The notes under the pieces are model-generated. The model ran no database searches and was not told the DNA's origin. It was given only the letters and a program-made list of their open reading frames with translations. Below are positions 26,184 to 34,246 of a DNA stretch of 64,000 nt, in pieces. Position 1 is the first letter of the stretch, and each line of letters opens with the position of its first letter. This DNA comes from Rariloculus sp965263005. GTDB taxonomy: Bacteria > Pseudomonadota > Gammaproteobacteria > Steroidobacterales > Rariloculaceae. The stretch is from NCBI RefSeq assembly GCF_965263005.1, contig NZ_OZ253579.1, forward strand, positions 3,844,001 to 3,908,000. The letters are read 5' to 3'. Position numbers and translations under genes: made by a program.

Positions 26184-26565
26184 GAGCGTTCCCCTTTGCA
26201 TGTCGCATGCCCTTGTTTAGTTTCTGGTCTGCCGCCATAACTACGATAGGTTACGCTGTACTTCGATATCTTATTGTTATTTCTAGCTTCTTTTCGACTT
26301 CTTCTCCAGTAATGCTCTTGCATTGACCCACACAGATACGTTCTAATATGCCTGACCTGGACGATTATTGCTTACGGTATGCTTACCATTTTGGATTTGA
26401 TCCCCGTCGGCACCCAGGTCATGGGTTTTCGTTCGGTCACGGGGTGATGGTGGTGAGGAAAGGCACCGGGCCAAGCCGGCCGTGCTCGAGCAGAGCACGG
26501 AAACGCCGCTGCCCTGGCGACAACATCACCCGATGACCGAAGGAATACGGTCATGGAGAGAAGCG

Positions 26566-27747
26566 ATGCCGAGTCGAGGAAGCGCTATTCGAATAACGAA
26601 GCAGCGTGTCGATGCGCTCCGAGCAACGAGCAACAACGTGGTGGTTTGGGACCGCGACCTGCCCGGATTCGGGGTACGTGTCTACGGTAGCGGGCGCAAG
26701 CTTTACGTCGTTCAGTCCCGCGGACCGGCGGGCAGCAAACGGCTGACGCTGGGACGACACGGTGAACTATCTCCCACCCAGGCGAGAAAGCTGGCCCGCA
26801 TCGCCATCGGCCGCATCAAGCGGGGCGAGGACCCGAAACCGAAGGCTCCCGAGCCGGAACCCAACGTGAGCGAACTCGCCAGGCGATTCATGCAGGCGCA
26901 TGTCGCTCCCAATTGCAAGGCGAGGACCGAATCGCACTATCGGGGATTCATCCACAATCACATCCTCCCGGCGCTCGGCGACAAGCCCATCGGGATGGTG
27001 GGGCGTCAGGACGTTGCGGCATTGCATTTCGCACTGCGGGATCGTCCCAGCGCGGCCAATTGCACTCTCCGGGTCCTGTCGCAAATGTTCCGGAAAGCGG
27101 AGGAGTGGGGACTGATGCCGGAGGGAAGCAATCCGTGCCGGTCCGTTCGCAAGTACCGGACACGGTGGCGCGAGCGGTATCTCACGGAAGAAGAGTATCG
27201 CCGCATCGGCCAGGTACTCAAGGACGCGGAGGCGAACGGCTCAATCGGCAAACCCGCGGTCGCGGCATTGCGTCTGCTGATGCTCACGGGCTGCCGGCGC
27301 GACGAAATTCTGACGTTGCAGTGGGACGACGTGGATCGCAACGCGCGGGAGCTGCGGCTCCGCGACAGCAAGACGGGACCTGCCATGATCGCGCTGACCT
27401 CGGCGGTGGAGCGTGTTCTCGACGGGATCGAGAGAATCCCGGGCAACCCGTGGGTGATCACAGGTATTCGGCCCGGCAAACGCCTGATGACGCTTAAATC
27501 CACATGGCGGCGAGCGCAGGCGCTGGCCGGGCTGGAGGGAATACGCCTGCACGACCTGCGCCACAGCTACGCCAGCCGCGCACTGGCGCTGGGCAAGAGC
27601 CTGACGATGATCGGAAAGCTCCTGAATCAGGTCCAGCTGCAGACCACGGCTCGCTATGCCCACCTGATGCTGGACGCGGAGAAGGCGGCCGCTGCCCGGG
27701 TCGGCGACACCATCGCGGCACAAGTCGCCGGGCGCCGTGCCGGGTAG
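26566..27747 (+). CDS. Tyrosine recombinase, first of tandem pair, copy b
   Basis: 393 residues, nearly identical to the gene at 9414, including LLNQ in place of LLGH in the active site. The ATG and ribosome site (GGAGAGAAGCG) match copy a; an 84-bp longer in-frame start exists but lies in the 131-bp stretch that copy a lacks. Domains as in copy a. Confidence 0.9.
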   Translation: MPSRGSAIRITKQRVDALRATSNNVVVWDRDLPGFGVRVYGSGRKLYVVQSRGPAGSKRLTLGRHGELSPTQARKLARIAIGRIKRGEDPKPKAPEPEPNVSELARRFMQAHVAPNCKARTESHYRGFIHNHILPALGDKPIGMVGRQDVAALHFALRDRPSAANCTLRVLSQMFRKAEEWGLMPEGSNPCRSVRKYRTRWRERYLTEEEYRRIGQVLKDAEANGSIGKPAVAALRLLMLTGCRRDEILTLQWDDVDRNARELRLRDSKTGPAMIALTSAVERVLDGIERIPGNPWVITGIRPGKRLMTLKSTWRRAQALAGLEGIRLHDLRHSYASRALALGKSLTMIGKLLNQVQLQTTARYAHLMLDAEKAAAARVGDTIAAQVAGRRAG

Positions 27748-27773
27748 AACTGGCACTCGGAACGAATTGCACC

Positions 27774-28946
27774 ATGGCGAAACTCAAGGTCCGTAACCTC
27801 TCCAACCACACCGTCGACAGGCTCGAGGCGCAGGACGATACGGTGTATTGGGATCGCAAGCTGCCTGGATTCGGGGTGCGGGTGTATGCCTCTGGCGCCA
27901 AGGTCTATGTCGTTCAGGCGCGAGGGCCCGACGGGACCCGGCGGGTGACGCTCGGCCGCCATGGGGTCCTCGGCGCCGAGGAGGCGAGGCGTCGGGGCAC
28001 GCTGGTCATCGCACGCATCAAGGCGGGCCAGGACCCACTGCCGGAGCGAACGCGGGCGAGGCGAATCGTCGGACCCACGGTGGCAGAAGTCGCGGCGAGG
28101 TACATGGAAGAGCACGTGGCCGTGCGGTGTAAACCCTCGACCGCGCGGATCAGGCGCTCGGTCATTGGCAACCATATCGTTCCCCGTCTCGGTAGATTGT
28201 CGCTGGCGGCAGTCGAGCGGCACCACGTCATCGCCCTGCATCAGCGGATGGCGGCCACACCCACACAAGCGAATATCGTGGTCGAAACGCTATCGCAGAT
28301 CTTCAGGAAGGCGGAGACCTGGGGGATCGTGCCGGAGGAGACGGATCCCTGCGGGTCCGTGGTCCTGTACAGAAAAAGGCGGCGGGAGCGATTCCTGACG
28401 GATACGGAATTCGAGCGCCTCGGGCGCGTCCTGGATGAGGCATTGGAGATCGGTGGCGCGTCGTGGGCCGCCGTCGCGGCCATTCGGTTGTTGCTGCTCA
28501 CCGGGTGCCGGCGCAGCGAAATCCTGTCGCTGCGCTGGGATGACGTGGACCTGGCCGCCCACGAGCTTCGGCTGCGGGACACGAAAACGGGTCCGCGAAT
28601 CGTGCCGTTGTCGCCGTCCGCAGTGAAGCTGCTGGCCAGCCTGCCACGCTCCGCGGGCAAGCCCTGGGTGATTCCGGGTCGCGGGACCGGCTCGCACATG
28701 CGCAAGTTGGGCTATACATGGCGACTACTGCGCTTGCGAGCGGACCTGCCGGACGTTCGGCTGCATGACCTGCGCCACAGCTTTGCATCGCGTGCGCTGG
28801 CGCTCGGGGAGACCCTGCCGATGATCGGCAAGCTCCTGGGTCACCGACGGATTACCAGCACCGTGCGCTATGCGCATCTCGCGCGGGCATCGGTACATGA
28901 GGCGGCCGAGCAGGTTGCCGACAGCATTGCCGCGGATATCCTGTAG
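27774..28946 (+). CDS. Tyrosine recombinase, second of tandem pair, copy b
   Basis: 390 residues starting MAKLKVRNLSNHTVDRL. The catalytic set is intact (TGCRRSEILSLRWDD, HDLRHSFASR, LLGHRRITSTVRYAHL). It lies 26 bp after its partner, as in copy a. Differences from copy a cluster in the core-binding domain (residues about 125-200), where a target-site preference could shift. Confidence 0.92.
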   Translation: MAKLKVRNLSNHTVDRLEAQDDTVYWDRKLPGFGVRVYASGAKVYVVQARGPDGTRRVTLGRHGVLGAEEARRRGTLVIARIKAGQDPLPERTRARRIVGPTVAEVAARYMEEHVAVRCKPSTARIRRSVIGNHIVPRLGRLSLAAVERHHVIALHQRMAATPTQANIVVETLSQIFRKAETWGIVPEETDPCGSVVLYRKRRRERFLTDTEFERLGRVLDEALEIGGASWAAVAAIRLLLLTGCRRSEILSLRWDDVDLAAHELRLRDTKTGPRIVPLSPSAVKLLASLPRSAGKPWVIPGRGTGSHMRKLGYTWRLLRLRADLPDVRLHDLRHSFASRALALGETLPMIGKLLGHRRITSTVRYAHLARASVHEAAEQVADSIAADIL

Positions 28947-29252
28947 CAAGATGCCTGGTCCAGGACGTCACCGCCCGGGGCACGCCGAACGCAGGAGTCG
29001 CAATCGGCTGCCACCGCATGCGGTTCAGGTCGCCACCGAATCGGAAGCGCCGGATCATGTAGAGTACCGACACGTCGGTATCGGGGTTCAGCCGATGGGA
29101 TCTGATACCTTAAGCGCGGCGTGGCGATGCAAGCCCGGTGAAGATTGGCAGCTGTGTGGCCGCGGCTGCAATGTGACGAAATGGGATGGGCCGGTTTCGT
29201 TGATGATCATGGCCGCTGAAGCTGGACCGGGCGGGGAAGCAGGATCACGCCT
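28947..29252. other. Gene-free stretch after recombinase pair b
   Basis: About 300 bp without a recognisable gene. It differs from the DNA that follows pair a (which leads to a DUF433 gene), so copies I and II part ways right after the recombinase stop codon, consistent with an element boundary here. Confidence 0.4.
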
Positions 29253-29477
29253 ATGAACGTCAAGATCATCGTAGAAAAGCATCGTGACGGATATGTCGCG
29301 TATCCGCTGGGTTTGATGGGTTTCGTGGTTGGCCAGGGGGACACGTACGACGCAGCCCTCGACGACGTACGCTCGGCCATTGCTTTCCACACCCAGGAAT
29401 TCGGCGAGGCGTCGATCACGGACGACGAATCGCCTGTGATCGAAGCGTTCGTCGCCGAGGCAAGCTTGGCCGGCTAA
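29253..29477 (+). CDS. hicB: HicB-like antitoxin
   Basis: 74 residues, MNVKIIVEKHRDGYVAYPLG and GDTYDAALDDVRSAIAFHTQEFG, the partial RNase-H-like fold of short HicB antitoxins. It normally masks the HicA RNase. Its TAA overlaps the ATG of the hicA remnant, but that toxin is frameshifted. Confidence 0.85.
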   Translation: MNVKIIVEKHRDGYVAYPLGLMGFVVGQGDTYDAALDDVRSAIAFHTQEFGEASITDDESPVIEAFVAEASLAG

Positions 29478-29712
29478 TGCCCCGATTCCCGAGCGACGCG
29501 CCCAAACGCCGCGTCGTCAAGACCCTCCAAGCCCTGGGTTTGGAGGTGGTGCGCGAAACGACATTGCCATGAAGCGCATCAATCCGGATGGGAGCACGAC
29601 GCCGCTGACCATGCCTGGCCATTCCCGATTGAAGTCCTCGACATTGAGAACGATTTGCACTCAGTGCGGCATCTCCAGAGCCGAGTTTCTTGAAGCGTAC
29701 CGCAATTCCTGA
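29477..29712 (+). pseudogene. hicA: hicA toxin, frameshifted
   Basis: The first part reads MPRFPSDAPKRRVVKTLQAL then stops at a TGA near 29570. The rest continues in another frame as HIAMKRINPDG, then MPGHSRLKSSTLRTI and FLEAYRNS, the conserved HicA end. A small deletion around 29556-29568, in the region before the catalytic His segment, shifted the frame. Confidence 0.85.
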
Positions 29713-29924
29713 GAACGCACCCACGGGTGGACTGCGCCTCTATCACGGCGCTTTATGTGTCGAAAGTGACCGTAAGGCAAGCAAGCGCGAGAATTCGCAA
29801 CGGGGGGCGAACCACGAACCGTTGAGTTCATGGACAGCGGTCCAAGTGTGGCATACTTCGGAGATTGCGATGGGATGTGCTGCGGTAGAAGCGGTTCGTG
29901 GAACGCACAGGAATGGAGATCGCA

Positions 29925-30149
29925 ATGATCGACAAACTCATAGAAAGAAACCCCGAGATTCTTGGCGGGACTCCAGTGTTTGCCGGAACGCGAGTACCCG
30001 TGCGCATCCTGATGGAGCATCTTGAAGCCGGCGACCGACTCGACGAATTTCTAAACGACTTCCCCACCGTGACGCGCGACCAGGCCGTGACATTGCTGGA
30101 GCGCGCTACCGCAATTGTGGTCTCCGATTCGTTTGAAGCTGCTGCTTGA
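29925..30149 (+). CDS. DUF433 antitoxin-like HTH protein (module copy II)
   Basis: 74 residues, MIDKLIERNPEILGGTPVF. Same ribosome site (GGAGATCGCA) and upstream region as the gene at 13904. It overlaps the intact DUF5615 gene by 17 bp, giving the only complete pair of this type in the window. Confidence 0.9.
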   Translation: MIDKLIERNPEILGGTPVFAGTRVPVRILMEHLEAGDRLDEFLNDFPTVTRDQAVTLLERATAIVVSDSFEAAA

Positions 30150-30459
30150 CGAATCCGCACCACGACGCCTTGCGTCCTTCTTTCCCGAGCCGTTCGAAGT
30201 ACGCACGGTACCGCAAATGGGCTGGGCGGGAAGCACGAACGGTGAACTGCTGCACCGCGCGGCAGTCGGTGGATTTGACGCGCTGGTCACCGTCGACCGA
30301 GGGTTCGAGTACCAGCAGGATGTGAGCAACCTTCCGATTCCTGTGGTCATTATGATGGCAGCCCGCAATCGCGTGCAGGATTTGCAACCCCTCGTCCCCG
30401 GAGTTATTGCCGTTCTATCCGAGAACCTGCATCGGCGCATCTACCGAATTCCGTCTTAA
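30133..30459 (+). CDS. DUF5615 PIN-like toxin
   Basis: 108 residues from TTG (MKLLLDESAPRRLASFF). The PIN-like text FDALVTVDRGFEYQQDV carries the conserved Asp pair, and the end HRRIYRI is typical of the family. It is presumed to be an RNase toxin held by the overlapping DUF433 gene. The matching gene in copy I (14112) has an early stop. Confidence 0.88.
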   Translation: MKLLLDESAPRRLASFFPEPFEVRTVPQMGWAGSTNGELLHRAAVGGFDALVTVDRGFEYQQDVSNLPIPVVIMMAARNRVQDLQPLVPGVIAVLSENLHRRIYRIPS

Positions 30460-30487
30460 TCCGCTGGCGGTTGCCGGGTCGGCGAGC

Positions 30488-30562
30488 ATGCCCGGATTCC
30501 GAGCGATGCGCCAAAACGCCGCCTCGTCAAGACCCTCCATGCCCTGGGTTTCGACGTGGAAC
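30488..30562 (+). pseudogene. Second hicA 5' remnant fused to the TesB 3' end
   Basis: About 72 bp match the start of the hicA remnant at 29477 with indels, and then end abruptly at CGCCAAGCTCAGTCCC, the sequence that marks the TesB 3' end in copies 1-3. It is a breakpoint of module copy III. Confidence 0.7.
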
Positions 30563-31426
30563 GCCAAGCTCAGTCCCAGTCCTGACGAGTCCTTCCTGCG
30601 CCGTCGACGCGACCAGTGCGCCGTCGCGGGAGAAGAACCGGCCGAACGCGAGCCCCCGGGCACCGGCCGCGTTCGGGCTCTCCATCGCATAGAGCAACCA
30701 CTCGTCGAGACGGAACGGCCGGTGAAACCATATCGCGTGGTCGAGGCTCGCCAGTTGCACACTGTCCTGCATGAAGCGGATCCCGTGCGGCAGCGTCGCC
30801 GTCGCGACTAGCTGGTAATCCGACAGATAGGCGAGAAGGTTGCGGTGCAGGTTCGGGTCCGCGGGCAGCGCGTCGCTGGCTCTCAGCCAGAGGTGCGCGA
30901 CCGGATCGCTCGTCTGCGGCATCAGGAGCGGGACCGGATCGACGGGCCGGACCTCGAACGGCCGATCGGCGCGGACGTATCTGCGCATCCGGTCCGAAAT
31001 CCCGGCCGGGATCCGGGCCAGGATCGCGCCGATGTCGGCCAGTTCATCGGGTCCCGGCACGTCGGGCATCGCTGCCTGGTGCTCGATACCCTGCTCGGGA
31101 ATCTGAAACGAAGCCGTCATGTTGAAGATCGGGCGGCCGTGCTGGATCGCCACGACCCGCCGATTGCTGAAGCTCCTGCCGTCGCGTGCCCTGTCCACAT
31201 CGTAGACGATGTGCGCATCGACATCGCCGGCGCGCAGGAAGTAGGCGTGCAGCGAATGCACGTCGCGTCCCTCGACCGTATAGCTCGCCGCCGTCAATGC
31301 CTGGCCGAGCACCTGCCCGCCGAACACCCTCGGGCTGCCGATATCCCTGCTCTCGCCGCGAAAGATGTTGTCCTCGATCCGCTCGAGTTCGAGCAGATGG
31401 AGCAGGTCGGCGAGGCCGGCCCGCAT
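30527..31426 (-). CDS. Acyl-CoA thioesterase II (TesB-like), copy 3
   Basis: Starts with ATG at the same place as copy 1 and keeps the whole double hot-dog fold. A small deletion near 30580 removes the usual stop, so the last residues (RIRD) are replaced by about 17 foreign ones encoded by the hicA remnant. The catalytic regions are upstream of this change, so activity is plausible. Confidence 0.85.
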   Translation of the reverse strand: MRAGLADLLHLLELERIEDNIFRGESRDIGSPRVFGGQVLGQALTAASYTVEGRDVHSLHAYFLRAGDVDAHIVYDVDRARDGRSFSNRRVVAIQHGRPIFNMTASFQIPEQGIEHQAAMPDVPGPDELADIGAILARIPAGISDRMRRYVRADRPFEVRPVDPVPLLMPQTSDPVAHLWLRASDALPADPNLHRNLLAYLSDYQLVATATLPHGIRFMQDSVQLASLDHAIWFHRPFRLDEWLLYAMESPNAAGARGLAFGRFFSRDGALVASTAQEGLVRTGTELGVPRRNPGHGGS

Positions 31427-31429
31427 GGC

Positions 31430-31535
31430 TCAAGACTTGGTGTGGTGGTTGAGCCTCGCGATCAGGCTCGATGTGTCCCAGCGCAAACCGCCCATGCCCT
31501 CGACGTCGGCGTAGAACTGGTCGACCAGCGCCGCG
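31430..31535 (-). pseudogene. Short 3' fragment of the dehydrogenase
   Basis: The last 35 codons or so, cut at about 31535 and joined directly to the relaxase fragment. The gamma-carbonic anhydrase and regulator fragments found at the equivalent place in copy II are gone. GCCGCGATCG is shared at the join, suggesting deletion through microhomology. Confidence 0.85.
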
Positions 31536-31705
31536 ATCGCAAATCCATCCCAGGACGCAAGCTACTACGAGCGCGACGGCTACTACGCGAAGGACGATCC
31601 GGCGCACCGCAAAGCCAGCGGCTGGGCCGGCCTGGGCGCCAAAACGCTCGGCCTTGAAGGCCCGGTCGATCCAGACACGCTAAAGAGGTACTTGAAGGCA
31701 CGGTG
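31536..31705 (+). pseudogene. MobF relaxase 5' fragment, copy 2
   Basis: Matches 15947-16115, containing SYYERDGYYAKDDPAHRKAS, but lacks the original start codon. It leads into the same leader DNA before autotransporter D as copy 1 does before B. Confidence 0.85.
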
Positions 31706-31847
31706 AACGCCGACGTTGGCATCCTTTGAAGGGACATGTACGCTTTCCCCGAGCCATGCGATGCCTGCCCGATCGTACGGCTCAGGCGCTGGCCTTGATT
31801 TATTGAGCCGGCCGCCTCCCAAACACACTAGACAGGGGAATCCGACA

Positions 31848-34091
31848 ATGATTACCAAATCTCCGATCGCGCTGATAGCGCTTGCATCAACCGCCACGTT
31901 GGCTCAGCAGGGGCCGGGTGACGGGAACATCCCGGCTCCGAATCTGTTCGACAGTCAGGTTCTGTGTACAAGCCGGTTGCCGGGCATGGCGCCAACACCG
32001 ACGCTGGTGGCGACGGGGGACATGGAAAGCCTGCTCGATACCGTGATCGGTATGGGCGATGTCCGGATCACCGACCGGGATGCGCTGGACGCCCTGGGCT
32101 ACGTGGTTCCGCCCGAAGGCAGCAATTGCGGCCAGGGTCGCACCCGGACCGCGTTTATGGCCGCCACCGAGGGTTCCGTCGCCACCGACGTGGCCGCCGG
32201 CTACAGCGACGTGCTGCCGAAGTTCAAGGTGATCTACGGCGATCCCGGCAACGCGGCGGATACCGGAACCGCCGGAGCGTTACGGCGTGCGCAAATGGAA
32301 CTGGCGCGCGCGGAAGCGAACGACGCAACCTCCGCGACTCAGCTAAGCGCACTGCGCGCGACGCTTGCGCGGGCGCAGGAAACAGACACGGAGGCACGAA
32401 CCGAGTACAACGCCATCGCTCAGGGTCCGATCTACCAGGCCGCTGCGGTGGAGTGGATGGCGAAGGCGGACGTGACGCAGTCCGTTGCCGATTACAACAC
32501 CGCGGTTACGGAGGCCAGTGAAGCGCAGCGTTTGCTCGACACCATGAATTACGAGGGTTATGTTCCGCTCGGCAATACCGAACTCACCCGTTCCGTCGTC
32601 TTTGTCTCGAATGGCATGGGCGCTGTCAACTATACCGTGCTGCGCCAGTACGCCAATTCGAGCGGTGACACGGTGGCGGAAGCCAATGAAGACGGGGTGT
32701 GGAATACCTCCGACAGTAACTTCGATGGGGCCGGCAACCTGGTCGTTCCTAATCGGCTGAACAACGGTGAGCTTGAAGCCATAACTCAAACGTCGAGGCT
32801 CGATGCCCTGCGGACGAATCTTGAAAACCACGATATCGCTCTGGCGGCTTTGAAGGAGCTTCAGGAGGACAACCTGAATATCCTGCTACAGCCGGTGATC
32901 GACGAAACGGTCCGGCGAGCACAGGCCGAGAGGGATTATTACAACACGCAGTTTCAAAGTGCGCTCGCCGACGACACGAATCAGAATCCGTTTACGGTGG
33001 ACAATCTGAATACGCCCGAGAACGAAGCGGCGCCGTATTCGATCGCGTCGCGAAACGCCGAATACCTGAGCGCTTCCAATGTGCGGTTCACGGCCGAAAC
33101 GGCCCTCAGGAACGCCGCGGCGGCCCGTGAGGCGGCGACGCAGGACGTGCTTGACCAGTTCAACAATCCGGAATCGTTTCTCGCGCAGTTGGTCGCCAGG
33201 CGTGAGGCGCTCAAGACCACCGCCGACACCGCGGTGACGGATGCCTCGGCGCGTGGCGGTACAGCTTCCATGGAACTGACCGACGCCGTCGTGGCAGCGG
33301 CCGAGGCGCTGGCCGAGGCTGAGGGCGCGCAGGCCACTTATCAGGCCCTGGTGGGCGATCCCGAAAAACCCATCGGCGATCTGATCACGACGTTGCTCAA
33401 GCCCGACGGCGACGACGGTCAGGCACTGGTGGACGCGATTTCGCAGACCTACGACAGAACGAAGGTCAACAGGGAGTCCATCGAGGCGCTCACGGCAGAC
33501 ACCGAGAACGGCGCCGAGGCAGATGGGCCGATCACGGCAAACACCAAGGCCATCGAGTCCCTCGACGGACGTGTCGAGCAGAACGAGCAGGACATCGGCA
33601 CTCTCATGGGCCAGACGGGCGCGAATGCCGGGAACATCGTCGCGAACGCCACCAACATCGCTGCCAACTCCAACAACATCGTGACCAACAGCAATTTCAT
33701 CAGTCAGAACGCCGGAAACATCGCGCATAACAGTCAGCTCATCGATATCAACGCCGGTCACATCGCTCTGAACAGCGAGCGTATCGGCGCCAACGCGGCC
33801 GCCATCGGCCTGAACAGCGGCATGATCGGCGAGAACCGGCGCCTGATCGGCGGGCTGAGGGGCCAGCTCGATGCCATACGTTCAGGAGTCGCGGCGTCTA
33901 TCGCGCTCTCCAGGATGCCATCGATCGACGGCGGCATATCGTTCGGAGCCGGAATGTACGGCGGCGAGGCGGCTCTTGCCGTCGGTTTCGCGCTGGAGCG
34001 AAAGCGCACAACGTTCGATTTCGGCGTCACGAGCGCCGGTGGAGACATCGGTGCGGGCATTGGCGTGGGAGTGAAGCTCTGGGGGCACTAG
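31848..34091 (+). CDS. Trimeric autotransporter adhesin D (plus-strand type)
   Basis: 747 residues, start after CAGGGGAATCCGACA as in B. Signal peptide MITKSPIALIALASTATLA. Passenger, stalk and anchor follow B residue by residue, with scattered differences in the middle third (for example IPNSPV-like versus B text near residues 230-300). The YadA-type anchor ends GVGVKLWGH. Confidence 0.85.
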   Translation: MITKSPIALIALASTATLAQQGPGDGNIPAPNLFDSQVLCTSRLPGMAPTPTLVATGDMESLLDTVIGMGDVRITDRDALDALGYVVPPEGSNCGQGRTRTAFMAATEGSVATDVAAGYSDVLPKFKVIYGDPGNAADTGTAGALRRAQMELARAEANDATSATQLSALRATLARAQETDTEARTEYNAIAQGPIYQAAAVEWMAKADVTQSVADYNTAVTEASEAQRLLDTMNYEGYVPLGNTELTRSVVFVSNGMGAVNYTVLRQYANSSGDTVAEANEDGVWNTSDSNFDGAGNLVVPNRLNNGELEAITQTSRLDALRTNLENHDIALAALKELQEDNLNILLQPVIDETVRRAQAERDYYNTQFQSALADDTNQNPFTVDNLNTPENEAAPYSIASRNAEYLSASNVRFTAETALRNAAAAREAATQDVLDQFNNPESFLAQLVARREALKTTADTAVTDASARGGTASMELTDAVVAAAEALAEAEGAQATYQALVGDPEKPIGDLITTLLKPDGDDGQALVDAISQTYDRTKVNRESIEALTADTENGAEADGPITANTKAIESLDGRVEQNEQDIGTLMGQTGANAGNIVANATNIAANSNNIVTNSNFISQNAGNIAHNSQLIDINAGHIALNSERIGANAAAIGLNSGMIGENRRLIGGLRGQLDAIRSGVAASIALSRMPSIDGGISFGAGMYGGEAALAVGFALERKRTTFDFGVTSAGGDIGAGIGVGVKLWGH

Positions 34092-34246
34092 GCGGGTGAG
34101 TGCAACGCCGGCGCGACGCGGCAACCCGCCGCGTCGCGGCGCGATGCTATGATGGCAAGCCATGGAGGCGAAAACGACTGGCTATCGCGCAGAGCCGATG
34201 TCCGTGGCCCCCACCCCCGATCACGCTGCAGTATTGCTCAGGATCC

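Larger units (their letters stand above)
14391..30562. repeat. Tandem module copy II (most complete)
   Basis: Runs from TesB copy 1 through the cut dehydrogenase, the scar of element fragments, autotransporter B, the MFS/SpeE-like gene, TesB copy 2, dehydrogenase copy 2, autotransporter C, recombinase pair b, HicAB and the DUF433/DUF5615 pair. Copy III repeats the same order from 30563. Confidence 0.85.
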
